Source of the DNA: Nisaea acidiphila
GTDB lineage: Bacteria > Pseudomonadota > Alphaproteobacteria > Thalassobaculales > Thalassobaculaceae
Direction of reading: 5' to 3'
Assembly (NCBI RefSeq): GCF_024662015.1
Contig: NZ_CP102480.1
Location: 1,150,501-1,214,500, forward strand
Length of the DNA stretch: 64,000 nt
Below the pieces are notes generated by a model. It had not been told where the DNA came from. It ran no database searches and saw only the letters and a list, made by a program, of their open reading frames with translations. Below, piece by piece: positions 51,617 through 60,042 of this stretch (positions within the stretch are counted from its first letter, which is position 1; the number at the start of each line of letters is the position of its first letter). A program made the position numbers and the translations under genes.

Positions 51617-54240
51617 TTCGCCAGCTTGAGCTGCTGCAGCACCGCGAAGGGAGAATCCTCCGGCCGCATCGCCGGTTCTTTCGAGCTGATGACCTTGGGA
51701 CCTCTCGGCCCGCCCTCTTTGCGCTTCGGCTTGCGCGGCCCGCCCTTACGCTCCCGCTTCTCGCCGCCCTCGCCAGTCTGTTGGCGCGGCTTGCCGCCCT
51801 TCGGCTTCTGCTCGCCCTCTGGGCGGCGCTTCGGCTCGCGGCGGCGCGGGATGAAGCGCGGCTCCTCCTCAACATCCTCGCCCCGGCGGTAGCCGAGATC
51901 GGTCAGGATCGCCGCCATCGCTTCGTGGCCCACACCGGCGAGCGACAGCATGTCGGCGGAAATCGCGAAGGCACCCTCACGGGCGGCCTGGCGCACCATC
52001 TGGGCGACCCGTTCCAGCATGTCCGCGCGCACCGCGTGGCCGCCGACGCGCTTGTAACCGATGGCAAGATAGAACTCGTCGCTCGCATCCTCGGCGCGGG
52101 TCACCATCACGCGGCCGGCGGGCGGCGGGCCCTCTTCCGGGAATTGACCGGAGAATACGCTCCACAGCATGGCACGGAATTCCACCGCCTTCGGCTTCAG
52201 CAGCACCGGCAGGAAGACCGTCTCGGTGCCGAAGCGGATGCCGAGGCGGGCCAGCGACTTGCGCTGCTCGTCGTCGAGATCGCGGCGCAGCGAGGACACC
52301 TTGTCCGACGAGACGCCGCCGATGCCTTCCAGCACCTGAAAGGCGATCCCGCGCGCGGCGCCTTCCAGCTCCGCCTGCTTGATCTCCAAGAGCGGGCCGA
52401 GCCGCTCCTGGGTCTCGCCCGTCAGCCAGGTGCGCAAACGGGTCTCGATCCGCTTGCGCAACTCGCCTTCGAGCATTTCCTCGTTCGCGACGCGAATCTG
52501 CGGCGACAGGATGTCGGCGCCGGCCTCGAGCCGGGCGATCTCCGCCCCGAGCCAGACCACCGAGCCCTTCGGGCCGACAGAAAAGGCCGCGTTGTCCGCC
52601 GCCTCGATCTGTCCGGTCCGGCGCGCCAGTTCTTCCGGCAACACCTTGCGCGCGGCCGTCAGAACCGGCTTCGCGTTCGCGCTATCAACTACATCAGGCA
52701 CGAATTTCAATCCTTCCATGTGACCGACGGCATGGCCCTCCACGACCACCGTACTGTCGGATTTCACGGCAGCAGACAAGCTCCCGCCGTCCTTCAGCTT
52801 GCGCATGAACAGAGCCGCGCGCTTGTCGACGAACCGCTGGGTGAGCTTGTCATGCAGGGCGTCCGAAAGCCGGTCCTCGACCGCCCGTGTACTGGCCTGC
52901 CAGTGCACGGGATCGGACACCCAGTCTCCCCGGTGTGTAATATACGTCCAAGTGCGGATATGTGCGATACGGTTTACCAGTGTATCGATATCGCCGTCCG
53001 TGCGGTCGTGGCGCTTCACCTGGTTCGCCACCCAGTCCGTCGCCAGCCGCTCCGGTCCGTCGGTCAGGTCGAAGAAGATTTTCGAGAGCAGCTGGGCGTG
53101 CGACTCGCTCATGGTCTTGCGGAAATCCGGGATCTGACAGATGTCCCAGAGCAGCTTCACCCTGTCCGGCGAGGTCGCCCGGTCCTGCACCGCCTCGATC
53201 CTTGCCATCGCCTCCAGGGTGCGCTGGTCCTCGGCGTCCCGCTTGCGAATGACGTGCGGTTCCTCGCTGTGGGTCTCGAGCGAACGCCGGAGCAGCCCGA
53301 GGCTGCCGAAGGAGAGCCGGCTGTTGCGCCAATAGACATGGCGCAGCGGATCGAAGCTGTGGCTTTCCAGCGCCTCCACCATCTCCTCGTCGAGCGGCGG
53401 GCAGTCCGCCGTCACCCCGAAGGTGCCGTCGTTCATGTGCCGCCCGGCGCGGCCCGCGATCTGGGCCATTTCCGGCGGCGTAAGGCGCCTCGGCGCGCGG
53501 CCGTCGAACTTCATGTCCTCGGCGAAGGCGACATGGTCGACATCCATGTTGAGCCCCATGCCGATGGCGTCGGTCGCGATCAGGTAATCGACCTCGCCCT
53601 CCTGGTACATCGCCACCTGGGCGTTGCGGGCGCGGGGCGAGAGCGCGCCGAGCACCACGGCGGCGCCGCCGCGCTGGCGCCGGACGATCTCGGCCAGCAC
53701 ATAGACGTCGGCGGCGGAGAAGGCGACGATGGCGGAACGGCGCGGCAGGCGGGTCAGCTTGCGCGGGCCGGTATAGCTCAGCTTCGAGAGCCGCTGGCGG
53801 GTGACGATCTCCGCCTTCGGCACCAGCTTCTTCAAGAGCGGGCGGATGATGTCGGAGCCGAGGAACATGGTCTCCTGACGGCCGCGCGCATGCAGCAGCC
53901 GGTCGGTGAAGACATGGCCGCGCTCGCGGTCGCCGCAGAGCTGGATCTCGTCCACCGCGAGGAAATCGACGAAACGGTCCGTCGGCATGGATTCCACCGT
54001 GCAGACGAAATACCGCGCCCTGGGCGGCAGGATCTTCTCCTCGCCGGTGATCAGGGCGACGGCGTGCTTTCCCTTCAGCGCGACGATGCGGTCGTAATTC
54101 TCGCGCGCGAGCAGGCGCAGCGGGAAGCCGATCATGCCCGAGGCATGGCCGAGCATCCGCTCGATGGCAAGATAGGTCTTGCCTGTATTCGTCGGGCCGA
54201 GCATCGCGGTGATCCGGCCGTCCTGCGTCATGCTGCTCAT
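51613..54240 (-). CDS. SUV3-type DExH RNA/DNA helicase
   Basis: 875 residues. Walker A GPTNTGKT is at 15-22, motif II DEIQ at 97-100, motif VI QIAGRAGRH near residue 258, the latter being the SUV3/mitochondrial-degradosome signature. The middle and C-terminal part contains the SUV3 accessory domains; the last 90 residues are Lys/Arg/Gly-rich (KRRPEGEQKPKGGKPRQQ ... RGPKVIS), a low-complexity tail for RNA binding. It unwinds double-stranded nucleic acid, probably in RNA decay or DNA maintenance. Operon with the S4 gene. Confidence 0.88.
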   Translation of the reverse strand: MSSMTQDGRITAMLGPTNTGKTYLAIERMLGHASGMIGFPLRLLARENYDRIVALKGKHAVALITGEEKILPPRARYFVCTVESMPTDRFVDFLAVDEIQLCGDRERGHVFTDRLLHARGRQETMFLGSDIIRPLLKKLVPKAEIVTRQRLSKLSYTGPRKLTRLPRRSAIVAFSAADVYVLAEIVRRQRGGAAVVLGALSPRARNAQVAMYQEGEVDYLIATDAIGMGLNMDVDHVAFAEDMKFDGRAPRRLTPPEMAQIAGRAGRHMNDGTFGVTADCPPLDEEMVEALESHSFDPLRHVYWRNSRLSFGSLGLLRRSLETHSEEPHVIRKRDAEDQRTLEAMARIEAVQDRATSPDRVKLLWDICQIPDFRKTMSESHAQLLSKIFFDLTDGPERLATDWVANQVKRHDRTDGDIDTLVNRIAHIRTWTYITHRGDWVSDPVHWQASTRAVEDRLSDALHDKLTQRFVDKRAALFMRKLKDGGSLSAAVKSDSTVVVEGHAVGHMEGLKFVPDVVDSANAKPVLTAARKVLPEELARRTGQIEAADNAAFSVGPKGSVVWLGAEIARLEAGADILSPQIRVANEEMLEGELRKRIETRLRTWLTGETQERLGPLLEIKQAELEGAARGIAFQVLEGIGGVSSDKVSSLRRDLDDEQRKSLARLGIRFGTETVFLPVLLKPKAVEFRAMLWSVFSGQFPEEGPPPAGRVMVTRAEDASDEFYLAIGYKRVGGHAVRADMLERVAQMVRQAAREGAFAISADMLSLAGVGHEAMAAILTDLGYRRGEDVEEEPRFIPRRREPKRRPEGEQKPKGGKPRQQTGEGGEKRERKGGPRKPKRKEGGPRGPKVISSKEPAMRPEDSPFAVLQQLKLAK

Positions 54241-54287
54241 GGGGAAGGTAAGACTATGCCCTCGATCGGGGTCTGCGCTCTGCGGGA

Positions 54288-54314
54288 CTTGCGATTAATT
54301 CCAACTTCCCACAT
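54288..54314 (+). promoter_or_regulatory. Sigma-32-like promoter of htpG
   Basis: CTTGCG, 14 bases, then CCCACAT, close to the heat-shock consensus CTTGAA-N13/17-CCCATNT, about 55 bases before the htpG ATG. RpoH is encoded in this same window. Confidence 0.5.
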
Positions 54315-54368
54315 ATCAGGCCTCATCAATCACAATGATTCCGTTTTTAGCAAGAGGTGATCGCGAAA

Positions 54369-56273
54369 ATGACTGCGGAAAAGCGGACGTTCCAGGCCGA
54401 GGTCAGCAAGCTCCTGAAGATCGTCGCCAATTCGCTTTACAGCGAGCGCGAGGTGTTCCTGCGCGAACTGATCTCCAATGCTTCCGATGCCTGCGACAAG
54501 CTGCGCTATCTCGCCCTGACCAATCCCGATCTGACCACGGGCGACGGCGAATTCAAGATCAGGATCGCCGCCGACAAGGACGCGAAGACGCTGACGCTCT
54601 CCGATAACGGCATCGGCATGAGCGCGGAGGAGCTGAACGACAATCTCGGCACCATCGCCCGCTCCGGCACCGAGGCCTTCGTCTCCGAGCTCTCCGGCGA
54701 CGAGAAGAAGGATGCGGGCCTGATCGGCCAGTTCGGCGTCGGCTTCTATTCCGCCTTCATGATCGCCGACAAGGTCGAGGTCCTGACCAAGCGCGCCGGC
54801 GAGGCGAAGGCCCATCTCTGGACCTCCGACGGGCTCGGCGAATACACGATCTCCGACGCCGAGAAGGCCAATCGCGGCACCATCATCACGATGCACCTGA
54901 AGGAGGACGCGCTCGAGTTCCTCGAAGAGCAGCGCCTGCAGCACATCGTGAAGCGCTATTCCGACCACATCCCGGTGCCGATCCTCTTCGTCGCCAAGAC
55001 CGACGCGGGCGAGGAAGAGAAAGCGCTGAACGAGGCCTCCGCGCTCTGGACCCGCGCGAAGAGCGAGATCAGCGAGGAGCAGTACAAGGAATTCTACCAC
55101 CACGCGGCGCATGCCTTCGACGATCCCTGGGCCACCCTGCACTGGAAGGCCGAGGGCGTGATCGAGTACAGCTCGCTGCTCTACGTGCCGACCCAGCGGC
55201 CCTTCGACCTCTTCCATCCCGAGCGCAAGAACCGGGTGAAGCTCTATGTGAAGCGGGTCTTCATCACCGACGATTGCGAGGGACTGGTTCCCGAGTACCT
55301 GCGTTTCCTGCGCGGCGTGATCGATTGCGAGGATTTGCCGCTCAATGTCAGCCGCGAGCTGCTGCAGCGCAATCCGGTGCTGCAGAAGATCTCGTCGGCC
55401 GTCACCAAGCGCGTGCTCTCCGAGCTTTCCAAGAAGGCGGAGAAGGAGCCGGAGGAATACGCCAAGTTCTGGGACGCCTTCGGCCCGGTGATGAAGGAAG
55501 GGCTCTATGCCGACGGCACGGAGCACAAGGAGACCCTGCTCTCCCTCGTCCGCTTCAAAACCACCGAAAGCGACAAGCTGGTCAGCCTGAAGGACTATGC
55601 CGAGCGGATGAAGGAGGGCCAGGAGGCCATCTACTACATTATCGGCGAGAGCCCCGAGGCGCTCTTGAACTCCCCGCATCTCGAAGGCTTCAAGGCCAAA
55701 GGCGTCGAGGTCCTGCTGCTAACCGACCCGATCGACGATTTCTGGCTCCAGGCCATGTTCGAGGGCTATGAGGGCAAACCGTTCAAGTCCATCACCCGCG
55801 GTTCGGCCGATCTCGACGCGGTGAAGGGCGGCGCGGACGAGAAGCCGGAAGATGGGAAGAAGGACGAGGAGGCGAAGCAGGACGCGGGCGCCGAGATCGC
55901 CCCGCTGATCGCCTCCCTCAAGCTCGCGCTCGGCGACACGGTCAAGGATGTCCGCGAGTCCAAGCGCCTGACCGACAGCCCGGTCTGCCTGATCGCCGAC
56001 GAGGGCGACATGGACATCAACCTCGAACGCCTGCTGCGCCAGCACAAGCAGCTCGAACAGGCGACCCCGCGGGTGCTGGAGATCAACGCCAAGCACGCGG
56101 TGATCAAGACCCTGGCCAAGCGCGTGAAGGCGGGCAAGACCGGCCAGGAACTGGAGGACGCGGCCTACCTGCTGCTCGACCAGGCCCGCATCATGGAAGG
56201 CGAGGCCGTGCCGGACCCGAAAGCGTTCGCGCGGCGGCTGGCGCTAGCGATGGAGCGCGGGCTGGCGGTCTGA
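54369..56273 (+). CDS. htpG: Molecular chaperone HtpG (Hsp90)
   Basis: 634-residue Hsp90, normal length. The N-terminal ATPase domain has FLRELISNASDACDKLRYLA, LSDNGIGMS and GQFGVGFYSAFMIADKV; the middle domain has WATLHWKAEGVIEYSSLLYVP and the client-binding loop; a C-terminal dimerisation domain ends it. ATG 54369 was chosen as the family start (MTAEKRTFQAEV); a GTG frame from 54357 adds four residues. A sigma-32-like promoter and a strong hairpin after the stop flank it. Confidence 0.96.
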   Translation: MTAEKRTFQAEVSKLLKIVANSLYSEREVFLRELISNASDACDKLRYLALTNPDLTTGDGEFKIRIAADKDAKTLTLSDNGIGMSAEELNDNLGTIARSGTEAFVSELSGDEKKDAGLIGQFGVGFYSAFMIADKVEVLTKRAGEAKAHLWTSDGLGEYTISDAEKANRGTIITMHLKEDALEFLEEQRLQHIVKRYSDHIPVPILFVAKTDAGEEEKALNEASALWTRAKSEISEEQYKEFYHHAAHAFDDPWATLHWKAEGVIEYSSLLYVPTQRPFDLFHPERKNRVKLYVKRVFITDDCEGLVPEYLRFLRGVIDCEDLPLNVSRELLQRNPVLQKISSAVTKRVLSELSKKAEKEPEEYAKFWDAFGPVMKEGLYADGTEHKETLLSLVRFKTTESDKLVSLKDYAERMKEGQEAIYYIIGESPEALLNSPHLEGFKAKGVEVLLLTDPIDDFWLQAMFEGYEGKPFKSITRGSADLDAVKGGADEKPEDGKKDEEAKQDAGAEIAPLIASLKLALGDTVKDVRESKRLTDSPVCLIADEGDMDINLERLLRQHKQLEQATPRVLEINAKHAVIKTLAKRVKAGKTGQELEDAAYLLLDQARIMEGEAVPDPKAFARRLALAMERGLAV

Positions 56274-56290
56274 GTCTCGCTTGATGACGA

Positions 56291-56312
56291 GGGGGCGAGT
56301 TCGCTCGCCCCC
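56291..56312 (+). terminator. htpG hairpin terminator
   Basis: GGGGGCGAG-TTCG-CTCGCCCCC, a perfect 9-bp stem with a stable TTCG tetraloop, 18 bases after the htpG stop. No T-run, but the placement and stability suit transcript end or 3' protection. Confidence 0.65.
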
Positions 56313-56338
56313 GTCACCCCCACCGCACCATTACCGTC

Positions 56339-56360
56339 ATCCCGGCCGCAGAGCCGGGAT
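56339..56360. repeat. Short GC-rich palindrome (REP-like)
   Basis: ATCCCGGC-CGCAGA-GCCGGGAT, preceded by CGTC. The GTCATCCCGG core is shared with the palindrome at 61044-61121, so both are probably members of one dispersed palindrome family. Confidence 0.55.
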
Positions 56361-56512
56361 CTTTCTATCTGCATTCGCCATTCAGACGCCGAACAGGATG
56401 GAGTAGCAGATGCGCCTGAACGAGAATCCGTAGGTCGACAACGTTCGCAGCCTCGTTTTCCTCGCATGCAAAAACGCTCGGAAAGATAGAATTTTGATCC
56501 TATGCTCACCTT

Positions 56513-57322
56513 ATGGACGGGGGCGGCGCGCATATCGAAGTAACAATCGACACAGAGGAGCCAATTGAGCTTGGCGACTTTGTTTCTGCTTTTACGTCCA
56601 TCGCAAACCAGTATGAACGTTACATGAAGCGCGAACATCCGGATCTTCGGGATGACGCCAAAGTCTACGTGCGAGAGGTTCGAACCGGCTCAATTATCGC
56701 CGACTTGGTTCCGCACGCGGGGACGCTTATCTCGTTAATGGATCAAATCCTCATTGTTCGCCAATTCGTGCACGCCTATGGGGAGCGGCTCAGCGTTTAT
56801 CTGGGCGGAAATGGACGTCTAGATGACGCATCCAAAGGCGAACTTGACGATCTAATGAAGCAGGTTGGCGCCATAGCTAAGTCAAAGAACGGCAAGGGAC
56901 AGATCGCCGCTGTTGTCTACGAGAACGGTCAGCGCCAGGTTCGCGCGGCAGTAACATTCAATACGAATGAGTCACGCGCCGCGATTAAGCAGATTGAGGA
57001 TCATCGGAAAGCCCTTGATGCAATTTCCTCGGCTGACCGGCAGCGGGTTCTTATGGTCTTCAAGAGGTCTGACGTTGGTAGCGCTGATGTCGGGGTAAAG
57101 AGTGGCGAGCGGGTAATTATTGAGTCGTTATCTGACCGCGATTTGCCCCTCATTTACGGCTCCAGCTTAGCCGAAGAACGCATCAAAGATCAGATGCGCA
57201 ATATAGAAGAGAACATTTATCACAAAGGATTCGTAGTGGATGTAAATGTCCAAACGCGCGGCGGTCGACCGGCGGCCTATGCCGTTACTCACGTTCACCA
57301 GATCATCGATTTGGATGTTTAG
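56513..57322 (+). CDS. Unrecognised soluble protein in accessory interval
   Basis: 269 residues, no known family recognised. It starts with beta-strand IEVTIDTEEPIELGDFVSAF, then a helical segment FTSIANQYERYMKREHPDL, AKVYVREVRTGSIIADLVP, and a hydrophobic stretch TLISLMDQILIVRQFVHAYGERL that might contact a membrane. The second half (RQVRAAVTFNTNESRAAIKQIEDHR, RVLMVFKRSDVGSADVGVKSGERVIIESL, GFVVDVNVQTRGGRPAAYAVTHVHQIID) looks like a beta-rich domain. Composition is lower in GC than htpG. No good ribosome site precedes the ATG, so it may be leaderless. Next gene 155 bases downstream. Confidence 0.65.
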   Translation: MDGGGAHIEVTIDTEEPIELGDFVSAFTSIANQYERYMKREHPDLRDDAKVYVREVRTGSIIADLVPHAGTLISLMDQILIVRQFVHAYGERLSVYLGGNGRLDDASKGELDDLMKQVGAIAKSKNGKGQIAAVVYENGQRQVRAAVTFNTNESRAAIKQIEDHRKALDAISSADRQRVLMVFKRSDVGSADVGVKSGERVIIESLSDRDLPLIYGSSLAEERIKDQMRNIEENIYHKGFVVDVNVQTRGGRPAAYAVTHVHQIIDLDV

Positions 57323-57477
57323 GTACTACCCCTTAGGGAATAGAGGAGTCACACGACTCAATTCGAGGGCTGGATGCACGACGGGTGATTCGGGATAAAT
57401 AAGTATTGCACCATATTAATTCACAAGGCCGCACTAGTCGGTTGATTTCCATACTGCATTCCTAGACCCTTCTGCTG

Positions 57478-58149
57478 ATGAATAAGGAAACGATTACGCA
57501 AGCGCTCTTCCTGACCCTTACTGCGGTGGCGCTCTGGGTAGCACTTATGGTGTTCACACCAGGTGTTTATGACGCCTCTAGCATTTTTATTGAAAAATGG
57601 GGCGGGTTCTTTGGTGCGATGCTTGGGGTCGGCGGTGTATATGCCGTTGCCCTGATGCAGATAAAGGCTGCTCAAGAACGGGAGAATGAAAGGCGCACCA
57701 GAGAGATTAGAGACGCAAAGTTGAACTTTTATTCCGCTGTTCGTGCTGATATGGCGCAATGGAGAGCGACAATCATCACTACAGACGATGAATTTATAAA
57801 CAAAAGGCCAATAGAAGTTTTTGTACGCTCCAAATACTATCGCATAGCAAAATATAGCGATAGCAGCTTAGATATTCGCTATGCTGAAATCATTCATTAT
57901 TTTGACCCAAAATACATACCACGAATTCTTGGCCTATTTCTTTTCGTAAAGAACATGAGAGAATTTATTGATTTCCCGGTGAAAGAAGGAGACGGAGATC
58001 TAATCCCTCTGCAAGAAATGCTCTTGTTTAGAAAACGGGTTGCGACCGCGTATGACGAAGCACGGGGCATCATCAGGGATTTGAACAAAGAACTACAACT
58101 TAAAGATAAATTACCCTCAACACTACCCGAACCGCCAATTGAGGATTAA
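57478..58149 (+). CDS. Unrecognised two-helix membrane protein in accessory interval
   Basis: 223 residues. Two membrane helices (about residues 8-28 and 41-62) form a hairpin, then a charged coiled segment (AQERENERRTREIRDAKLNFYS) and about 140 cytoplasmic residues of mainly helical character (FVRSKYYRIAKYSDSSLDIRYAEIIHYFD, FLFVKNMREFIDFPVKEGDGD). The layout recalls small membrane effectors or sensors of accessory systems, but no family is recognised. It is strikingly AT-richer than the surroundings. The stop is followed at once by the first palindromic repeat unit. Confidence 0.65.
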   Translation: MNKETITQALFLTLTAVALWVALMVFTPGVYDASSIFIEKWGGFFGAMLGVGGVYAVALMQIKAAQERENERRTREIRDAKLNFYSAVRADMAQWRATIITTDDEFINKRPIEVFVRSKYYRIAKYSDSSLDIRYAEIIHYFDPKYIPRILGLFLFVKNMREFIDFPVKEGDGDLIPLQEMLLFRKRVATAYDEARGIIRDLNKELQLKDKLPSTLPEPPIED

Positions 58150-58417
58150 GGGGACACGTTACTTAACTCGCGACGTCACCCCGGCGGAAACCGGGGCCCA
58201 GGGGATGACGGGCAGCGCTTTATGATCTCTGGGTCCCGTCCTTCGACGGGATGACGAGTGTGGGTCGGATGAATTGAGGGACTCACCGCTCAATTCGAAA
58301 CCCCGCCCGGCCCCATCCGCTCTGCTATCCCAAATTAAGGGGACACATTACTTAATTCGGAATTAAGGGGACACATTACTTAATTCGGTGAATTAAGGGG
58401 ACACATTACTTAATTCG
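58145..58417. repeat. Four palindromic units AATTAAGGGGACAC... in and around a repeat block
   Basis: Units of 27-28 bases beginning AATTAAGGGGACAC and ending TTACTTAATTCG, with AATTAAG/CTTAATT arms. Copies: 58145-58170 (variant), 58333-58360, 58361-58388 and 58391-58417. The three later copies are nearly identical and tandem. The core GTGTCCCCTTAATT reappears inverted at 59367-59410. Confidence 0.8.
58168..58314. repeat. 147-bp repeat, copy A
   Basis: Starts TCGCGACGTCACCCCGGCGG and ends CCCGGCCCC. Internal palindromes CCCCGG/CCGGGG and CCCGTC-CTTC-GACGGG. Highly similar to copies B (58415) and C (59803). Confidence 0.85.
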
Positions 58418-58560
58418 CGACGTCACCCCGGCGGAGGCCGGGGCCCAGGGGATGACGGGCGGCGCTTTATGATCCCTGGATCCCGTCCCTCGACGGGATG
58501 ACGAACGAGGGGCGGATGAATTGAGCGACTCGCTACTCAATTCAATATCGGCCCGGCCCC
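58415..58560. repeat. 147-bp repeat, copy B
   Basis: Same orientation as copy A, one base shorter. Directly follows the third tandem palindromic unit. A tail containing ATCCCCAACCCCACCATTG (58571 onward) is shared with copy C but not A. Confidence 0.85.
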
Positions 58561-58715
58561 TTTCCCTGCGATCCCCAACCCCACCATTGCACCCGAAAGT
58601 TAAGGGGGACACACGCCTCAATTCGATACCCTGCCAGACCTCACTCACGGCCGCTCAGGAGCCTCCAGCGTAAACCAACACTTCACAAATGTAAGCCAAT
58701 ACCTTACAGTCCTCC

Positions 58716-58997
58716 ATGATCAAGAGCATCTCGCACAAAGGCCTCAGGCAGTTCGCCGCCACCGGGAAAGGTGGGAAGTTACCGGTTCAGGGTGCAGCTC
58801 AAAACCGGCTTGTGCAGATGCTTCAGACCCTGAACGCGGCATCGCAGCCGGAAGACATGAACCTGCCCGGTTTCCACTTCCACGCGTTGACCGGAGACCG
58901 CAAAGGCACCTACAGCGTCCGCGTCACCGCCAATTGGCGCCTCACCTTCGAATGGAATTCGGGCGCCACCAACGTCAAACTGGAGGATTATCACTGA
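58716..58997 (+). CDS. higB: HigB/RelE-type toxin
   Basis: 93 residues of the plasmid-maintenance killer type: IKSISHKGLRQFAATGKGG at the start, LVQMLQTLNAASQPEDMNLPG, FHALTGDRKGTYSVRVTANWRLTFEW with the strand-arginine motif, and VKLEDYH at the end. HigB toxins are ribosome-dependent mRNA endonucleases. The stop overlaps the antitoxin start (TGATG), toxin first, the usual HigBA order. Confidence 0.9.
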   Translation: MIKSISHKGLRQFAATGKGGKLPVQGAAQNRLVQMLQTLNAASQPEDMNLPGFHFHALTGDRKGTYSVRVTANWRLTFEWNSGATNVKLEDYH

Positions 58998-59296
58998 TGC
59001 TTAAAGGTCTTCCCCCGATGCATCCCGGCGCGCTGTTGCGCGACCAGATCCTGCCCGAGCTTGGCGTCAGCAAAACCAGACTGGCGGAGAACCTGAAGAT
59101 CTCCCGGCAGACGCTCCACGATATCCTGAGCGAGAAAGCCCCCGTCACCGCCCAGATGGCTTTACGGCTCGGGAAACTCTGCGGCAACGGCCCCACGATC
59201 TGGGTCAATCTCCAGTCGCAATGGGACATTGCCCAGGCAGAGAAAGACCTGGCCGATATCATCGAGCAGATCCCCACACTGCAAAAGGCGGGGTAA
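58997..59296 (+). CDS. higA: HigA antitoxin (XRE helix-turn-helix)
   Basis: 99 residues. MHPGALLRDQILPELGVSKTRLAENLKISRQTLHDILSEKAPVT is the VapI/HigA-type helix-turn-helix (residues 8-50), and MALRLGKLCGNGPTIWVNLQSQWDIAQAEK is typical of the family. It binds HigB and represses its own promoter. The ATG is fused to the TGA of higB. A longer in-frame start at 58934 overlaps the toxin and is not used. Confidence 0.92.
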   Translation: MLKGLPPMHPGALLRDQILPELGVSKTRLAENLKISRQTLHDILSEKAPVTAQMALRLGKLCGNGPTIWVNLQSQWDIAQAEKDLADIIEQIPTLQKAG

Positions 59297-59366
59297 GCCC
59301 CGGGAGATTACAGGAACACACGACTTAACTTAACGGCCAGATGCATGGTGAACGGTGCGGAGTAAT

Positions 59367-59410
59367 TGGGTGGTGTGTCCCCTTAATTTGGGTGGTGTGT
59401 CCCCTTAATT
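59367..59410. repeat. Two tandem 22-bp units, TGGGTGGTGTGTCCCCTTAA type
   Basis: Units 59367-59388 and 59389-59410 are identical. GTGTCCCCTTAATT is the inverse complement of AATTAAGGGGACAC found in the units near 58.3 kb, so both belong to one repeat family in opposite orientation, flanking the HigBA genes. Confidence 0.75.
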
Positions 59411-59509
59411 TTATCGGATTTGTCTGCCTATTCTTCTCTGAGGTTCTGTAATCAGCCTGATTGGCGATGACGGGAGTTAAGGGGTACCGCTATTAAAGGC
59501 TCACTCTCA

Positions 59510-59782
59510 ATGATCTCGGAATACGTTCCGCTCGCCTTGGAGATTGCAGGAACCGCAATCATAATTTTTGGCTTCTATGTGCTTGCACGAGGTTTGTTTC
59601 AAATCAGTTCCGGGAAAATACCAGGAACCGAGAGGAATAGATTTTTTCTCCCGTGGCTCGACTTTGACATCAAAAACGAAGGTGACAGAAAGAATGTGGT
59701 GAGGCGGCTCGTCATTGCCGCTCTTTGCATCGCTATCGGCGGAGGCATCGTAAAAACCAGCGAAAGACTGGCCGACATGTGA
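59510..59782 (+). CDS. Small two-helix membrane protein, hypothetical
   Basis: 90 residues. Two hydrophobic helices (about 6-27 and 68-84) flank a charged loop with FFLPWLDFDIKNEGDRKN. No known family recognised. AT-richer than neighbours. The start follows a weak purine-rich region; no operon partner. Confidence 0.55.
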   Translation: MISEYVPLALEIAGTAIIIFGFYVLARGLFQISSGKIPGTERNRFFLPWLDFDIKNEGDRKNVVRRLVIAALCIAIGGGIVKTSERLADM

Positions 59783-59802
59783 ATCTTACTTCGCCACCCA
59801 AC

Positions 59803-59949
59803 TCGCGACGTAACCCCGGCGGAGGCCGGGGCCCAGGGGATGACGGGCGGCGCTTTATGATCCCTGGGTCCCGTCCTTCGACGGGATGACGAATGTGGGG
59901 CGGATGAATTGAGGGACGTGCCGCTCAATTCGATGCCCTGCCCGGCCCC
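59803..59949. repeat. 147-bp repeat, copy C
   Basis: Same orientation as copies A and B, 1.4 kb away, between the small membrane protein gene and purC. Its downstream tail (about 59960-59984) repeats that of copy B. Confidence 0.85.
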
Positions 59950-60042
59950 GCCGACCACCTCCCCCAACCCCACCATTGCACCCGCGCGCAAAGCCGCTAT
60001 CGTGCCGCCGCACAGAATTCACCGCACGCAGGACCCCGTCCC

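Noticed and set aside
58333-58417. Possible CRISPR array
   Set aside because: The units are directly tandem, with 0-2 bases between them and no spacers, and no cas genes are present.
58406-58648. 80-codon minus frame inside repeat copy B
   Set aside because: Encoded by the 147-bp repeat itself; the same peptide appears in the frame through copy C (59599-59991), so it follows from the repeat rather than from a gene.
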